A stretch of 64,000 bases of DNA from Endomychus coccineus (GCA_958510875.1 OY294070.1:114680703-114744702); one strand, 5' to 3'. Shown: positions 34,557 to 44,842, counted from the stretch's first letter. Made by a program: numbers and translations. Notes: generated from the sequence alone by a model not told the origin.

Positions 34557-36830
34557 ATCCGGCATTCACGTCGAATGTTGATTCTCTTGTTAGTTTGCCC
34601 TATGTAGCTTCCTTCGCAATCTTTGCATGATATTTCGTAGACACCTTGTGTTTCTAGATTTATTTTGGATTAAGCGCTGAGCAGTATTTGATCAATCCAT
34701 CTTGCCATGTTGAACCTTGTCTCAATGTTGTGTTTCTTGAGGATTCTGTAGATCTTCTCTGTAATACCTTTGACGTATGAGAGATGGGCTTTGGCGACAG
34801 GTTTTTCTTTTCCATCTTCTCTGGTTCGATCTGTATGGCGTCGGGGCCTTAGTGCTCGTCTGATATTGTCTTCTGAAAACCCGTTATGTTGTAGCGTGGT
34901 TTGTATTGTCTGCATCTCTTGTTTTTTGTGGTCATTGTCGGTAAGTCGGTCTGATCTGTTCATGAGTGTTTTTATTATGGCTTGAAGCTGTGATGGATGG
35001 TGATGTGACTGGGCGTTCAGGTAACGAGTCGTGTGTGTTGGTTTCCTATCCTGCCGTTTCTCTTGCTCACAAGAACATCTAGGAAGGGTAGTTGATTGTC
35101 CTTCTCGATCTATATTGTGAACTTGATTTTTCTGTGAATTCCGTTTATATGGCTCAGAAATCTTGTCAGTGCGGCTTCTCCGTGGGTCCAGATGACGAAC
35201 GAATCGTCTACGTATCGTAGCCATAGTTTTGGTTTTTAGCTGGCTGTTTGGATGGCTCGTTCTTCAAATTCTGTCATAAACAGGTTGGCTAATACTAGGG
35301 ATAAGGCTGATCAAATCGATGCTCCTTCAATTCGTTTGTATCTTTGGTCCTTGTACATGAAGTACGTATTTTTTAGACAGTGGTTGGCTAGTTTGATGAT
35401 GTTCTTTCGTATCTGGTATTTCTTCTGGATAATTTCGAAGGCCTCATAGATGGGGATGTTAGTAAAGAGTGATACGATGTCGAAACTCACGAGCATGTGG
35501 CCAGGTTCCAGCTTTATGTTGTGTATGCGTTCGATGAAGTGGCTTGCGTTCTTCACGTAAGATTCGGCTTCTTCGGCATAGGGTTGTAGCTTCTTTGCTA
35601 GAAATTTTGCGAGCTCTTGTAAGGGTGGACCTATCGAACTGACGATAGGCCTCAGTGGTGCTCCTTCTTTAAGGATCTTGAGAAGGCCGTACAGTTTCAG
35701 GCACTTCGACGATTTCTCTCTTGTTATTAATCTCTGTTGTTCTTTTTTGTCGATTTGGCTCGCCTTAATTTTCGTTATGGTGGTTTTCTCCAGGTACGTA
35801 GTTGGGTCGGTGGCTATCGGTTGGGTAAGTGTCATCTTGTAATAGTGTTTGAATTTTGTCGTCGTACTCTCTGATGTCCATTACTACAGTTGCATTGTCC
35901 TTGTCTGCTGGTAGTATGATGAAGTCAGTGTTCGCTCTTAGGTCCATCAGAGCATGGAGTTCATCTCGTGTTAGGTTCTTCTTTGCAAGTTTTGCTTTTT
36001 TCAGGATTCGGACTATATTCTGTCGTATGGCGTCAGCTGAAGTGGATGGAACACTCGTTATTGAGGCTTCTACACTGCAAATGATGTCTTCGGTAGGAAT
36101 CTGGGTAGGTGCTATAGCGTAGTTGAATCCTTTGCAAGGATACGTTGTGCGTTGTTGTATAGAGGAAAACTTGACAATTTGTACACCAGTACATTGATTT
36201 CCAAAGGCTGTACCACCTTGTTGAGTCCTTTTCAGCTCTTCAAATTTTCTCTTCTGTTTGACAGTGGTCCATTTGGCGTCTGTTTGGGAACGAAAATCCG
36301 ACAGCTGGTCTGTTTTGTTTCAGAGTAATGGATGTAGTTTGCTGCTTAGTTCCAGATGTAGTTGTAATAGCTCCTTGTTGATTTTGTCCAGGATCTTTCT
36401 TGTGTCTTGGATTGATTCTCGAATCAGAGCACGGCTTGTTCTTCTTAGGATTTTGTTTGTCTTGGAATTATTCTTGTGAAATTTGACCTGCATGCTTTTC
36501 GGAATGATGTCCTCGTCTATGCAGCGTTCCAAGAAGGTGAGGGTACACAATAGCTTGTTTCGTTTGGATCTTAGGTTCTCAAAGAACTTAGTTTGGTGGG
36601 TTATCTTCTCCCCGTAGAGTTGATTCATGTTTTGCTCCAGGTTTCCGCGGGCATTATATGCTGTGTTGGGTTGCTAGGATATACTCGGCGTTGTCGTAGA
36701 TTGATTTCGATAGAAATCGTTGATATGACGACGCTTCGGAACAATCTCATGTGCCATCTTCAAGTCTTCTCTTCAGGGCTGCTGCTCTGCTTCAAGTTAA
36801 CTGATCTCCATTGATCTTGGTGGTGTTTTA
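34557..36830 (-). pseudogene. Penelope-like element (lineage E), nearly full length
   Basis: From high to low coordinates the minus strand gives an N-terminal helical part (36320-36628) and 'ADKDNATVVMDIREYDDKI' (near 35900, the ADKGNAxVVMxxxxY block). It continues with 'LYGLLKILKEGAPLRPIVSS' (near 35700-35640), 'MLVSFDIVSLFTNIPIYEAF' (35490-35440) and 'YKRIEGASI' (35340, normally GxxMGSPLSP). Then 'FVRHLDPRRSRTDKISE' and 'RKPTHTTRYLNAQSHHHPSQ' (about 35040-34985, normally YRKPTHTxxYLxxxSxHxP) appear, and a GIY-YIG start 'CEGSYIGQTNKR' near 34610-34580. At least three frameshifts are present. A 3' piece of another copy lies directly upstream (36831-37400), so the two are arranged head to tail. 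Confidence 0.8.
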
Positions 36831-37400
36831 TGTATCCTTGTTACGTCTGAATGATTTTGCCGGTTTGATACGTCTGATTGAGTTTGTTGGTCTATTGCGT
36901 TCGAGCGATTTTGTCGGTTCGTTGCGTTCGAGCGAGTTTGTCGGTCCGTTGAATTAATCTGACTGACTGATCTCCTGGGTGGTTGAAGGGCTGGTTTCCA
37001 AGCAGTTGGTAGTCTCTGTGTATCATCTCATGTATTAAGATTTGAAGGATGCTTCTCGAATTCGATAGCTTCTCTTATGATGCGTTTTGTTTGTGCTCCA
37101 GGCTGGCTAAAACTTGAGTGTTGTCACATGAAGTTTTTCTCACATGTTAGGCAAATGATGATGTGGTTTCTTGCTTTGCAACTGCATTGCGGTGTTCTTC
37201 ACGTCGGATGTTGATTCTTCTGTTAGTTTGTCCCATGCTTCCTTCGCAATCTTTGCATGGTATTTCGTAGACCCCTTGTGTTTCCAGACTTATTTTGGAT
37301 TTAGCGTTAGGCAGTATTTGACCAATCTTTCTTGTCGGGTTGAAAATTGTCTCAATGTTGTGTTTTTTGACAACGTATCAAAGACAAAGACAATGCGTAT
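36831..37400 (-). pseudogene. Penelope-like lineage E, 3' end of a second copy (head to tail)
   Basis: 37180-37330 repeats the sequence of 34570-34740 (shared 'tttcgtagac.ccttgtgttt' and 'ttgtctcaatgttgtgtttt'). On the minus strand it encodes the GIY-YIG start ('QTNRRINIRREEH', near 37225-37190) and the following C-terminal tail. The tail then runs through a 9-residue repeat region (36843-36950). It runs straight into the 5' part of the copy at 34557-36830. Partial tandem copies are typical of Penelope-like elements. Confidence 0.7.
36843..36950 (-). repeat. Four 27-bp units encoding a 9-residue repeat
   Basis: Four diverged units of 27 bases, for example 'gcgttcgagcgattttgtc' followed by 'ggttcgtt'. 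On the minus strand each encodes nine residues of the type N/D-R-Q-x-R/H-S-N/D-A/V-x inside the C-terminal tail of the Penelope-like E protein. The unit length keeps the reading frame. Confidence 0.65.
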
Positions 37401-37444
37401 CACGGAAAAATCTTCCAGACATAACAAGGATACATAAAACACCA

Positions 37445-37951
37445 GTACAGAAATTCAGTCCGGAGACTGTTTTGACAGGTATGGAAATTATTGACGAATC
37501 TATTCTACACGAATAGATTCGAATGATTTACAAATAAATCTGAATGCTCTCCATGTATGTTAGCTAAACAAACTATTTACTGGGTTATTGTTGCGCAAGT
37601 GTTCATTGTTCATGTACTAATTACGACTCTCATTAATTTTATATCTTACCAATGCGAATAGAAGGATATAATTCCAGTGTAATTTGAATCATATACCATT
37701 CTATAATGATACAATTCATCCAATTTTAACTCTTCCATATGTTATCAAATACTTGCATACTTGCTGCACTTAAAAGTATCTATTTCCTAGGCGACGGCTG
37801 AAACAACTGCAGCCGCAAGATCAGACTCTTATTCAAATTCCTTTCTCACGATTAATAACATTGAAAATATTTCGCCAATAAAACCATAAGTTACTTCGGC
37901 GATTTTAGGAAATAAACAAACAGTAAAAAGTTCACTTCCAGTTCATCCCTT
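37445..37951. repeat. Interspersed repeat, copy 2
   Basis: Matches 17131-17776 with an internal deletion. It ends at 'cacttccagttcat' exactly where the LINE fragment at 37952 begins, whereas in copy 1 the following sequence differs. Confidence 0.6.
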
Positions 37952-38470
37952 CCCCTAACAGAAGATGATGGCAATCTGGCTGCTACACCACAAGAAGAAG
38001 CCAAACTTTTTGCTGGAATGTTTGCAGCTAATTCCAATTTGAATCCACAAGGAAGAACCCTTCTAATATTGCTGTCATCGATATACCAGGTGCCTATAAT
38101 TATTGTATTTCGTCAGGAGCATTACGTTTGATCACAATTCCAAAAAGTCTATGGGGTCAGACGCAATTCCACCTGTCCTTCTCAAGGCGAATATGCGCCT
38201 GAATTGACACCGGTTTTCTGCAGATTGCTCACTCCCTCGTCTCGCTTCCCAGCCATGAGACAGCTAGAGTTCAACTAATTCCTAGGAAAGGGAGGAAGAC
38301 TCTTCCTAATAATTATAGACCCATTGCTTTATTATCTGTGACTTTCAAAGTGATGGAGAAAGCAATCAACCTCGAGTTCATCCAACACATAGGAAGCTCA
38401 AAATTCATAAACAACAGGTAATATGGCTTTTGTAAACAGATATCAACAGAAGACCTGCTGGATGCGACCT
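37952..38470 (+). pseudogene. Jockey/CR1-like LINE reverse transcriptase fragment
   Basis: Plus-strand frames give 'LTEDDGNLAATPQEEAKLFA' (37957-38015), the usual segment before the RT domain, and 'GSDAIPPVLLK' (38155-38187). Then 'RKTLPNNYRPIALLSVTFK' (about 38300-38350) and 'VMEKAINLEFIQHIG' with 'YGFCKQISTEDLL' (to about 38460) follow. Frameshifts separate the blocks. It is similar in its RPIALLS block to the minus-strand LINE at 2750-3960. Confidence 0.7.
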
Positions 38471-39249
38471 CCTGTCCCTTCCACAGCTTTGCAAATGATA
38501 GTACACTTCATACCGCTTTCTCATCTAGAGCCTCTTCACTATCCAATGAAGCGAGTGGAGTGTGAAACGGATGTGAAACGGCAGCCCATCTATGCTGGGC
38601 GCCAGTGAAACGGACCCGCTTGGGTCGGTATATATTGGCCCAACTAGCTCAATTTGAAATAGTTAATCTCAGGGCTCGTAGTGAAACGTGCCTTGTGATT
38701 CTAGACTGGTGAATTGTTTGAGCGCCAATTGCTCACTGAACAACTATAAAAATAAATGAATTCACAGCCTAGAATACAAGCACCACGAGATGGTTTATTA
38801 GTTGATGGAAATTAGAAAAACAATAAAAGTTCAACTTAACAATTTGATTTATTCCAGATGGAATTTTGTAATTAACAAAAATAAAATTACAGTTTATTCT
38901 TAATTGAAAAAATGGATAGTTAAAAGTAGGTATCCCCCCACCTTGGGCGGACCGACAGAGGGTCTTATCAGATGTAGGCAACCAGATAGGTATCGGTGAG
39001 TACTGACCCTGTATTACCGGCCGGGTAGACGGTTGTGGTGTGGTCTCGCCTCTAACCTCTAGGTGTTACAGGGTAGACGGTTAGGGTGTGGTCTCTGACC
39101 GCTAGGGGCCCTTCTGCTATGGTTGTATGATGGAGACCGAGTAGTGGTAATCAGCCTGTATATACAAGATCGTTCAAGGTAGACAGCAAGCAATATGTGA
39201 GGTTAGGGAGAACTTCAATGTAAAGCAGCATCAAAATATTTTTTTTTCT
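38471..39249. other. Non-coding stretch with a short tandem repeat
   Basis: No gene. Two diverged copies of a roughly 53-base unit ('gggtagacggtt.', 'ggtgtggtctc') lie at about 39004-39110. Small hairpin-forming words such as 'gcccatctatgctgggc' lie near 38583. Element type not recognised. Confidence 0.4.
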
Positions 39250-39316
39250 ACACACAGGAATCGAACCCGAGAAATGAAATCCAAAGCCGGCTCCTTAACC
39301 GCTCAGCTATGGAGGA
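39250..39316 (-). ncRNA. tRNA-like sequence with Pol III A and B boxes (SINE head or tRNA pseudogene)
   Basis: On the minus strand, the A-box-like 'TAGCTGAGCGG' (39299-39309) and a perfect B box 'GGTTCGATTCC' (39257-39267) are spaced as in a tRNA. A 4-bp T stem can form, and a D stem (GCT/AGC) as well. The 5' arm 'TCCTCCA' finds no partner at the 3' end and no clean anticodon stem forms, so a functional tRNA is unlikely. A tRNA-derived SINE head or a decayed tRNA fits better. The following minus-strand bases include a run of A. Confidence 0.5.
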
Positions 39317-39513
39317 ATTGAGAACAAGCGATTTTAATGTTGTAGATATAACCGCAGGGTATCCGGTCTGAGTGATAAGTGCGAGTATATTGCAGTCTAT
39401 ATGATGCAGGTAATTGTTTTACATGACGTTAGTCATGCAGGTATGTCACGAAGCCTACAGCGAGGTATGGAATGTGAGACTTCATAGCGCTAGCTCATAG
39501 GGGTTATGAAATA

Positions 39514-40047
39514 GTGTTGTTTGTACATATCGTCAGTCACGTGATTTTTGAAAGAGACCGGGTATTCATCGGAGGTATCATGGGAGGGCTGCAGCTCCTT
39601 GAATGCATAGATGGAATGTTATATACTATAGAAATGATATCTTCTGCATTTCTCAAACGCGATGTTTATAAGGAAATTACTTTCAAAACGTTTATTCAAG
39701 CCGTCTGTACCTTACTTGATTGCTATATTACAAAATGCGATTTCAATCATCTTAAACATATAGATATATGGATATTATTTTTAGTATACAAAATGGAGTT
39801 GGGAGACTTCAATGGGGTATGGAATGTGACGTTATACAGATTGTTTATGTATGACGTTAGTCGTGTGAATTTGAATGAAGCTGGCGCGGTCTCCAACGAG
39901 ACAGGTGTGCATGTGAGGTATACAGAGTGTGCAGGTATAATGATGTCTATCAAGCAGGTCTTCAGTGAGGTATCTACTTTTGCAGGAGTCTTCAATGATA
40001 TGTGGGGTTGTTTATACATGCCGTTACATCGCAGGGGTTTTGTCTGA
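39514..40047 (+). CDS. Unrecognised open frame of up to 177 codons
   Basis: The frame is open from 39514 to 40047, but the first in-frame codon is GTG; the first ATG comes later (near 39580). No motif or family is recognised. Composition is biased towards hydrophobic residues without a clear membrane pattern. Parts of the DNA recur nearby: the words around 'aaacatatagat' and 'attgctatat' at 39720-39770 return at 40900-40950, and 'ggtatggaatgtga' occurs at both 39464 and 39817. This suggests repeat-derived DNA. It lies upstream of the viral cluster and might be an unknown viral gene, but a chance frame is at least as likely. Confidence 0.2.
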   Translation: MLFVHIVSHVIFERDRVFIGGIMGGLQLLECIDGMLYTIEMISSAFLKRDVYKEITFKTFIQAVCTLLDCYITKCDFNHLKHIDIWILFLVYKMELGDFNGVWNVTLYRLFMYDVSRVNLNEAGAVSNETGVHVRYTECAGIMMSIKQVFSEVSTFAGVFNDMWGCLYMPLHRRGFV

Positions 40048-41188
40048 GTTATAATGATATCAGTCGCGATGCATGGGCTGCTCCACAAATCTTCAATAAG
40101 GGGTCATAACATCTAACATGTGATAGTTTACAAAAATGCTGCTTCTCATAATAGCGATATTATAAAGCGTTTGCAGAAATAACTATTAAATCATCTAAGG
40201 ACTTTTTGCTTGATTAGTACTAGCGAGTACAATATTCGTTATAATATTATGAGTATGCATCATTAGCTCACTTGAGCGATAAGGTTATGCTAAATCATCT
40301 CCAAGAGTAATGTATTCAACTAGGAATTATCGTAATGATGCGCGATCCTTCAATGTTAAAGTAGTTTCATAAGTTATCCGGAAGTAATATGAATATATAA
40401 AATGTTTTTCCAAAATTAGTTCCGAAGTAAACATAATTCGTTATAATATTCATTCATGTATGTTTCATAAATTATCCGATATAAATCAAATAAGTGTATG
40501 CTAAATTTGTGGCAGGTTGAACAATATTCACTATCATATTTTGCGGTAGAGCTACAGCTGGTATGAATGATAAGGAAGTTACGCCGACCACCTTCAAACG
40601 CGATGAGAATACTTTATTTTAAATCAAACACGTTGTATGTATATATTCGAATCATATTGATTGTAAATCGCATAATATGACCCGAAATCTAGCTGCCGGC
40701 GATGGAAATATTGTTAATAATTATTAACGTAGTACCCTATAAGCGCTGTAAACGTTATATAATAAGATTTGCGGGCGAATTCGGTAATTCGAGGTATACA
40801 ATATATAGGTGCGGGAGGGTTGGAGCCCAATACCTATACAGAATCTAGATGAAGCGGTGTTACGCATCACGATGATTATTCGAACTGTTTGTACAGCTCG
40901 ATTGCTATATAACAAAATACATTTTTAATCATCTTAAACATATAGATGTGCTAATATAATTTTTCAGTATGCAAAAATATACTAATAAAACATTTTTCAT
41001 CAACACACATTTATTCATAGGAACAGACATACAGACAGACGGATAGTTAGCTTTTATAAAATTCAATCAATTTCAATGGAAACATATATACGGGGGAGTT
41101 TTATGTAGATCGAGCTCCTTTCCCAACCACCCAAGAGGTAGAACTATGATGGTTGAATGAGGAATAGATGAGGATAATAATAATAATC
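40048..41188. other. Non-coding AT-rich stretch before tandem repeats
   Basis: No gene recognised. Contains diverged copies of words also present in 39480-39800. Confidence 0.4.
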
Positions 41189-41852
41189 ATATAAATATCT
41201 TCATAAGCGCTAATCTATATGACATTCAAACACATGCTTCATAAAAGTCTGAATATTGAGTAGAGCTATAGTATCTTCATGAGCGATCATTATCAACATT
41301 CAGACACCTGTTTAGCACGTGATTCAACAGCCTGTGACGTCATCATCGTTCACGAACTATGATGGGCTGATGAGGAATAAAATACCAATAATAATTATAT
41401 AAATATCTCCATTAGCAATCTGTACTATCTTCCTTCACGAGCACAACTTTTACAAACTCCATACGTTCGCGTAAAAGATTATAATGATAAACACATTTTT
41501 TTTCACGGGTTTACATAATCATATGAATATCTTCATAAGCGCTAATTTATATAACATTCAAGCACATGCTTTATAAAAGTCTGAATATTGAGTAGAGCTA
41601 TAGTATCTTCATAAGCGATCATTATCAACATTCAGACACCTGTTTAGCACGTGATTCAACAGCCTGTGACGTCATCATCGTTGACGAACTATGATGGGCT
41701 GATGAGGAATAAAATACCAATAATAATTATATAAATATCTCCATTAGCAATCTGTACTATCTTCCTTCACGAGCACAACTTTTACAAACTCCATACGTTC
41801 GCGTAAAAGTTATAATGATAAACACATTTTTTTCACGGGTTTACATAATCAT
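41189..41852. repeat. Tandem duplication, two units of about 332 bp
   Basis: Unit 1 (41189-41520) and unit 2 (41521-41852) are nearly identical: 'tcataagcgctaat' starts at 41201 and 41533, and 'gcctgtgacgtcatcatcgt' occurs in both. Each unit holds a CRE-like TGACGTCA palindrome. Each also contains 'cattcagacacctgttt' followed by 'agcacgtgattcaaca', which looks like an ancestor of the 20-bp minisatellite at 42315-43019. Confidence 0.85.
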
Positions 41853-41896
41853 TTCATCATCGAAAAAATTTATCATTCTTCAACACAACAGTTACA

Positions 41897-42262
41897 TAGT
41901 TATTATTCTTATAACTAAATGTTAAATGTGCTTATACTTGAACTATTCAGGTTATACCTGTGATATAATATTAGATTCTAATAATGAGAAATGAATATAT
42001 TGTAACTACATATGGATAGATATCGATAATAATATTGCAGCTACATCTAAATGTAAATGAAACATCAATCAATCACTAATTATGCTTACAATAATTATTA
42101 TTCTTATAGCTAAATGTTAAATATGCTTATACTCAAATATTAATCGGGGAATATAAAATATATTCTGAAAAATAGAACGAAAAGTGTATATCGATAATAA
42201 TAATATTGCAAATATATCTAAATGTAAATGAAACATCAATCAATCACTAATCATATAACTAA
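41897..42262. repeat. Tandem duplication, two units of about 193 bp
   Basis: 'attattcttata.ctaaatgt' at about 41903 recurs at about 42097, and 'aatgaaacatcaatcaatca' occurs in both units (about 42056 and 42230). The units are more diverged than the 332-bp pair. Confidence 0.7.
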
Positions 42263-42314
42263 ATTATGATGAGCTGATGAGGAATGAAATGTGAATAATC
42301 ATAATGATTGTAAT

Positions 42315-43019
42315 ACATTCAGAAACGTGTTTCAGCATTCAGACACGTGTTTCAACATTCAGACACGTGTTTCAGCATTCAGACACGTGTTTCAGCATTC
42401 AGACACGTGTTTCAGCATTCAGACACGTGTTTCAGACACGTGTTTCAACATTCAGACACGTGTTTCAGCATTCAGACACGTGTTTCAGACACGTGTTTCA
42501 ACATTCAGACACGTGTTTCAGCATTCAGACACGTGTTTCAGCATTCAGACACGTGTTTCAGCATTCAGACACGTGTTTCAGCATTCAGACACGTGTTTCA
42601 GACACGTGTTTTAACATTCAGACACGTGTTTCAGCATTCAGACACGTGTTTCAACATTCAGACACGTGTTTCAGCATTCAGACACGTGTTTCAGCATTCA
42701 GACACGTGTTTCAACATTCAGACACGTGTTTCAACATTCAGACACGTGTTCCAACATTCAGACACGTGTTCCAACATTCAGACACGTGTTTCAGACACGT
42801 GTTTCAGACACGTGTTTCAACATTCAGACACGTGTTTCAACATTCAGACACGTGTTTCAACATTCAGACACGTGTTTCAACATTCAGACACGTGTTTCAA
42901 CATTCAGACACGTGTTTCAGCATTCAGACACGTGTTTCAGCATTCAGACACGTGTTTCAACATTCAGACACGTGTTTCAGCATTCAGACACGTGTTTCAG
43001 ACACGTGTTTCAACATTCA
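42315..43019. repeat. 20-bp minisatellite with E-box palindrome, about 35 units
   Basis: The unit is 'gacacgtgtttcaacattca' or 'gacacgtgtttcagcattca' (20 bases). In several places a 13-base form occurs in which 7 bases are missing. Every unit contains the palindrome ACACGTGT, with the E-box CACGTG. Because 20 is not a multiple of 3, all three plus-strand frames stay open and produce long but meaningless repetitive frames (42291-43115). The array ends about 120 bases before the packaging-ATPase start. Confidence 0.95.
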
Positions 43020-43113
43020 TGCCTATTTAACATGTATTTGATACCTGATTTTGACAGAAGCGTAGAAGTACCTAACCGCGCGATCAGACATACACAATAT
43101 AACATCATCATCT

Positions 43114-43123
43114 AGTATATAAA
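43114..43123 (+). promoter_or_regulatory. TATA-like box before the packaging ATPase
   Basis: 'agtatataaa' lies here, and the identical ten bases recur at 46141 before the putative minor capsid gene, suggesting a shared viral promoter element. With transcription starting about 30 bases downstream, the first ATG (43141) might be skipped in favour of ATG 43174/43177. Confidence 0.45.
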
Positions 43124-43140
43124 CAAATGCTTATTAACAT

Positions 43141-43866
43141 ATGTTCCAGTATGATATCGATTCGCCTTCAGGCATGATGAAGATTGTTAAGCAAAAAGAC
43201 TCGTTGAGTATTATGAACTTAGGCTCAAGCAATGAGAATGTTGAACAACCACAACGTCACAGCTCTTTGCTGCCTAATACTCTACGAACAATAATCTGTG
43301 GTCCAAGTAATTGTGGGAAAACAAATGTGATGTTATCTCTATTGTTAGATGCCAACGGCCTGAAATTTGAAAACGTGTACATATATTCAAAGTCTTTACA
43401 CCAACCAAAATACCAGTTACTAAAGGAGACATTGAAGAAAATTGAGGGGCTTGGATATTTTCCTTGTACCGAAAGTGATGAGGTCATAGACCCCACAGAA
43501 GCGAGGCCTAATTCAATCATAATATTCGATGACGTGATGTTTGAGAAACAGCAGAAAATTCGTGCTTATTTTTCAGGAGGGAGACACAACTCAATTGATA
43601 GTTTCTATCTTTGTCAGTCTTTTGCTAAATGTCCAAAACATGGATTGCGCGACAATGCCAATTGCTTGATTATTTTCAAACAGGATGAACTCAATTTGAA
43701 ACATATATTCACCGATCATGTAAGTACCGACATGTCACTCGAGAAATTCAAAGAGATATGTAGCGTATGTTGGAAAGATAAATATGGATTCCTTATGATA
43801 AACAAAGACTGTGATATGAACAAAGGACGTTATCGCAAAGGGTTTGATAGTTATATATACATCTAA
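43141..43866 (+). CDS. A32-like genome-packaging ATPase (Polinton/adintovirus type)
   Basis: A 241-residue intact frame. Walker A 'GPSNCGKT' (about residues 55-62), followed by 'NVMLSLLLDANGLKFENVYI'. Walker B 'SIIIFDDVMF' lies near residues 123-132, with a following 'YFSGGRHNSIDSFYLCQSFA' block. This is the FtsK/HerA-superfamily DNA-packaging ATPase seen in Polintons, adintoviruses and relatives, where it pumps the genome into the capsid. Length fits the family. It opens a compact, intronless group on the plus strand; the next ATG lies one base after its stop codon. The frame is intact, so the insertion is either young or under constraint. A TATA-like box lies 20 bases upstream, and ATGs at 43174/43177 are alternative starts. 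Confidence 0.85.
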   Translation: MFQYDIDSPSGMMKIVKQKDSLSIMNLGSSNENVEQPQRHSSLLPNTLRTIICGPSNCGKTNVMLSLLLDANGLKFENVYIYSKSLHQPKYQLLKETLKKIEGLGYFPCTESDEVIDPTEARPNSIIIFDDVMFEKQQKIRAYFSGGRHNSIDSFYLCQSFAKCPKHGLRDNANCLIIFKQDELNLKHIFTDHVSTDMSLEKFKEICSVCWKDKYGFLMINKDCDMNKGRYRKGFDSYIYI

Positions 43867-43867
43867 C

Positions 43868-44842
43868 ATGTATAACATGGACGTGGGTGTGAGTAACATG
43901 CTAAAGGAAAAACAACAATTGAAGAAAAAAATTTGGGAGTTAGCAAACGTTGTGAGGAAAAAATATATGGCTGTGAAATTGGGTAAAGCTGAAAATGATG
44001 AGATTCAAGATAATATGTTCAGGAATGTATCTAAACCCCTAGAGGAAATTGCGAGAAATGCTGAAATAATCAAACAAAATTCGTTGGTTAAACCTAGAAG
44101 TATTGTTTCTACAGCAACACAAATGGAGAACATACCAATCCCAAATATTGTAACTGAAGGTGAAGAATTCGTATATAACCCTCAAGATACTGAGGAGGAT
44201 GTGTTTACACCCGAACCTACTATCGATCAGATTCGTGAAGAATTCAGAAAACATAAGAAAGATAATGCAGCGGCTACAGAGGAGTTTCTGCAACAATACC
44301 CCACATTAGCACGTTATTACTTGGAAGGATTCCTATTGGATGATGATGTTAAGAGATATGATGATAAAATGGGTTTGAAATATAATTCAACTTTAGACAA
44401 ATGGTTCATGGGTAATCAACCTATAGAGATTGATAGTGAGAGTAATATAATTATCAAGGGTACTCCGTTCAAGGGTACCACAGGACTGTATAATTTGATA
44501 TTTTACAGAGATGTTCTACCTGATACTTACACTGTGGAAGATGGGAAAAATTACAGTCAAATGATGGAAATGACTAGTGCCCATAGACGTAATAACGATC
44601 CAGCTGATCGAATAAGAAACATTGTAAAATACAAAAATGTACTGAAACCTTTGATTAATTCCATGAAAAAACCCAGAGCCAAAACATACACTGGAAGTGC
44701 ATATATCAAAAATGATATGCTTGAATATAACGAGAAACCTATCGAATACGTTTATTGGGATGACGTTAACGAAATGGTGGATAGACTGAGACTTCTTGTT
44801 GCATCCTCGCATGCAGGTAACCATAATCATCACAAGAGATAA
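43868..44842 (+). CDS. DUF8207-like viral protein
   Basis: 324 residues from ATG 43868, one base after the ATPase stop codon (TAA 43864-43866). The N-terminal third is charged and helical ('MLKEKQQLKKKIWELANVV', probably coiled). A middle block 'DKMGLKYNSTLDKWFMGN' and 'GTTGLYNLIFYRD' leads to a conserved 'DPADRIRNIVKYKNVLKPLI' segment. It ends in 'YVYWDDVNEMVDRLRLLVAS' near the C-terminus. From memory of the family this combination matches DUF8207 proteins, which are common beside packaging ATPases in Polinton- or adintovirus-like insertions of animal genomes. The molecular role is unknown; a structural or core role is only a guess. A TATA-like run (tatatata, 43852-43859) precedes it. Confidence 0.75.
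   Translation: MYNMDVGVSNMLKEKQQLKKKIWELANVVRKKYMAVKLGKAENDEIQDNMFRNVSKPLEEIARNAEIIKQNSLVKPRSIVSTATQMENIPIPNIVTEGEEFVYNPQDTEEDVFTPEPTIDQIREEFRKHKKDNAAATEEFLQQYPTLARYYLEGFLLDDDVKRYDDKMGLKYNSTLDKWFMGNQPIEIDSESNIIIKGTPFKGTTGLYNLIFYRDVLPDTYTVEDGKNYSQMMEMTSAHRRNNDPADRIRNIVKYKNVLKPLINSMKKPRAKTYTGSAYIKNDMLEYNEKPIEYVYWDDVNEMVDRLRLLVASSHAGNHNHHKR

Noticed and set aside
39250..39316. Functional tRNA gene
   Set aside because: The acceptor arms do not pair and no clear anticodon stem forms.
42315..43019. CRISPR-like array
   Set aside because: No unique spacers: the units follow each other directly, and the genome is eukaryotic.
42291..43115. Long repetitive open frames in all three plus-strand frames (up to 245 codons)
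   Set aside because: They arise because the 20-bp minisatellite unit contains no stop in any frame and shifts frame every unit; they are not genes.
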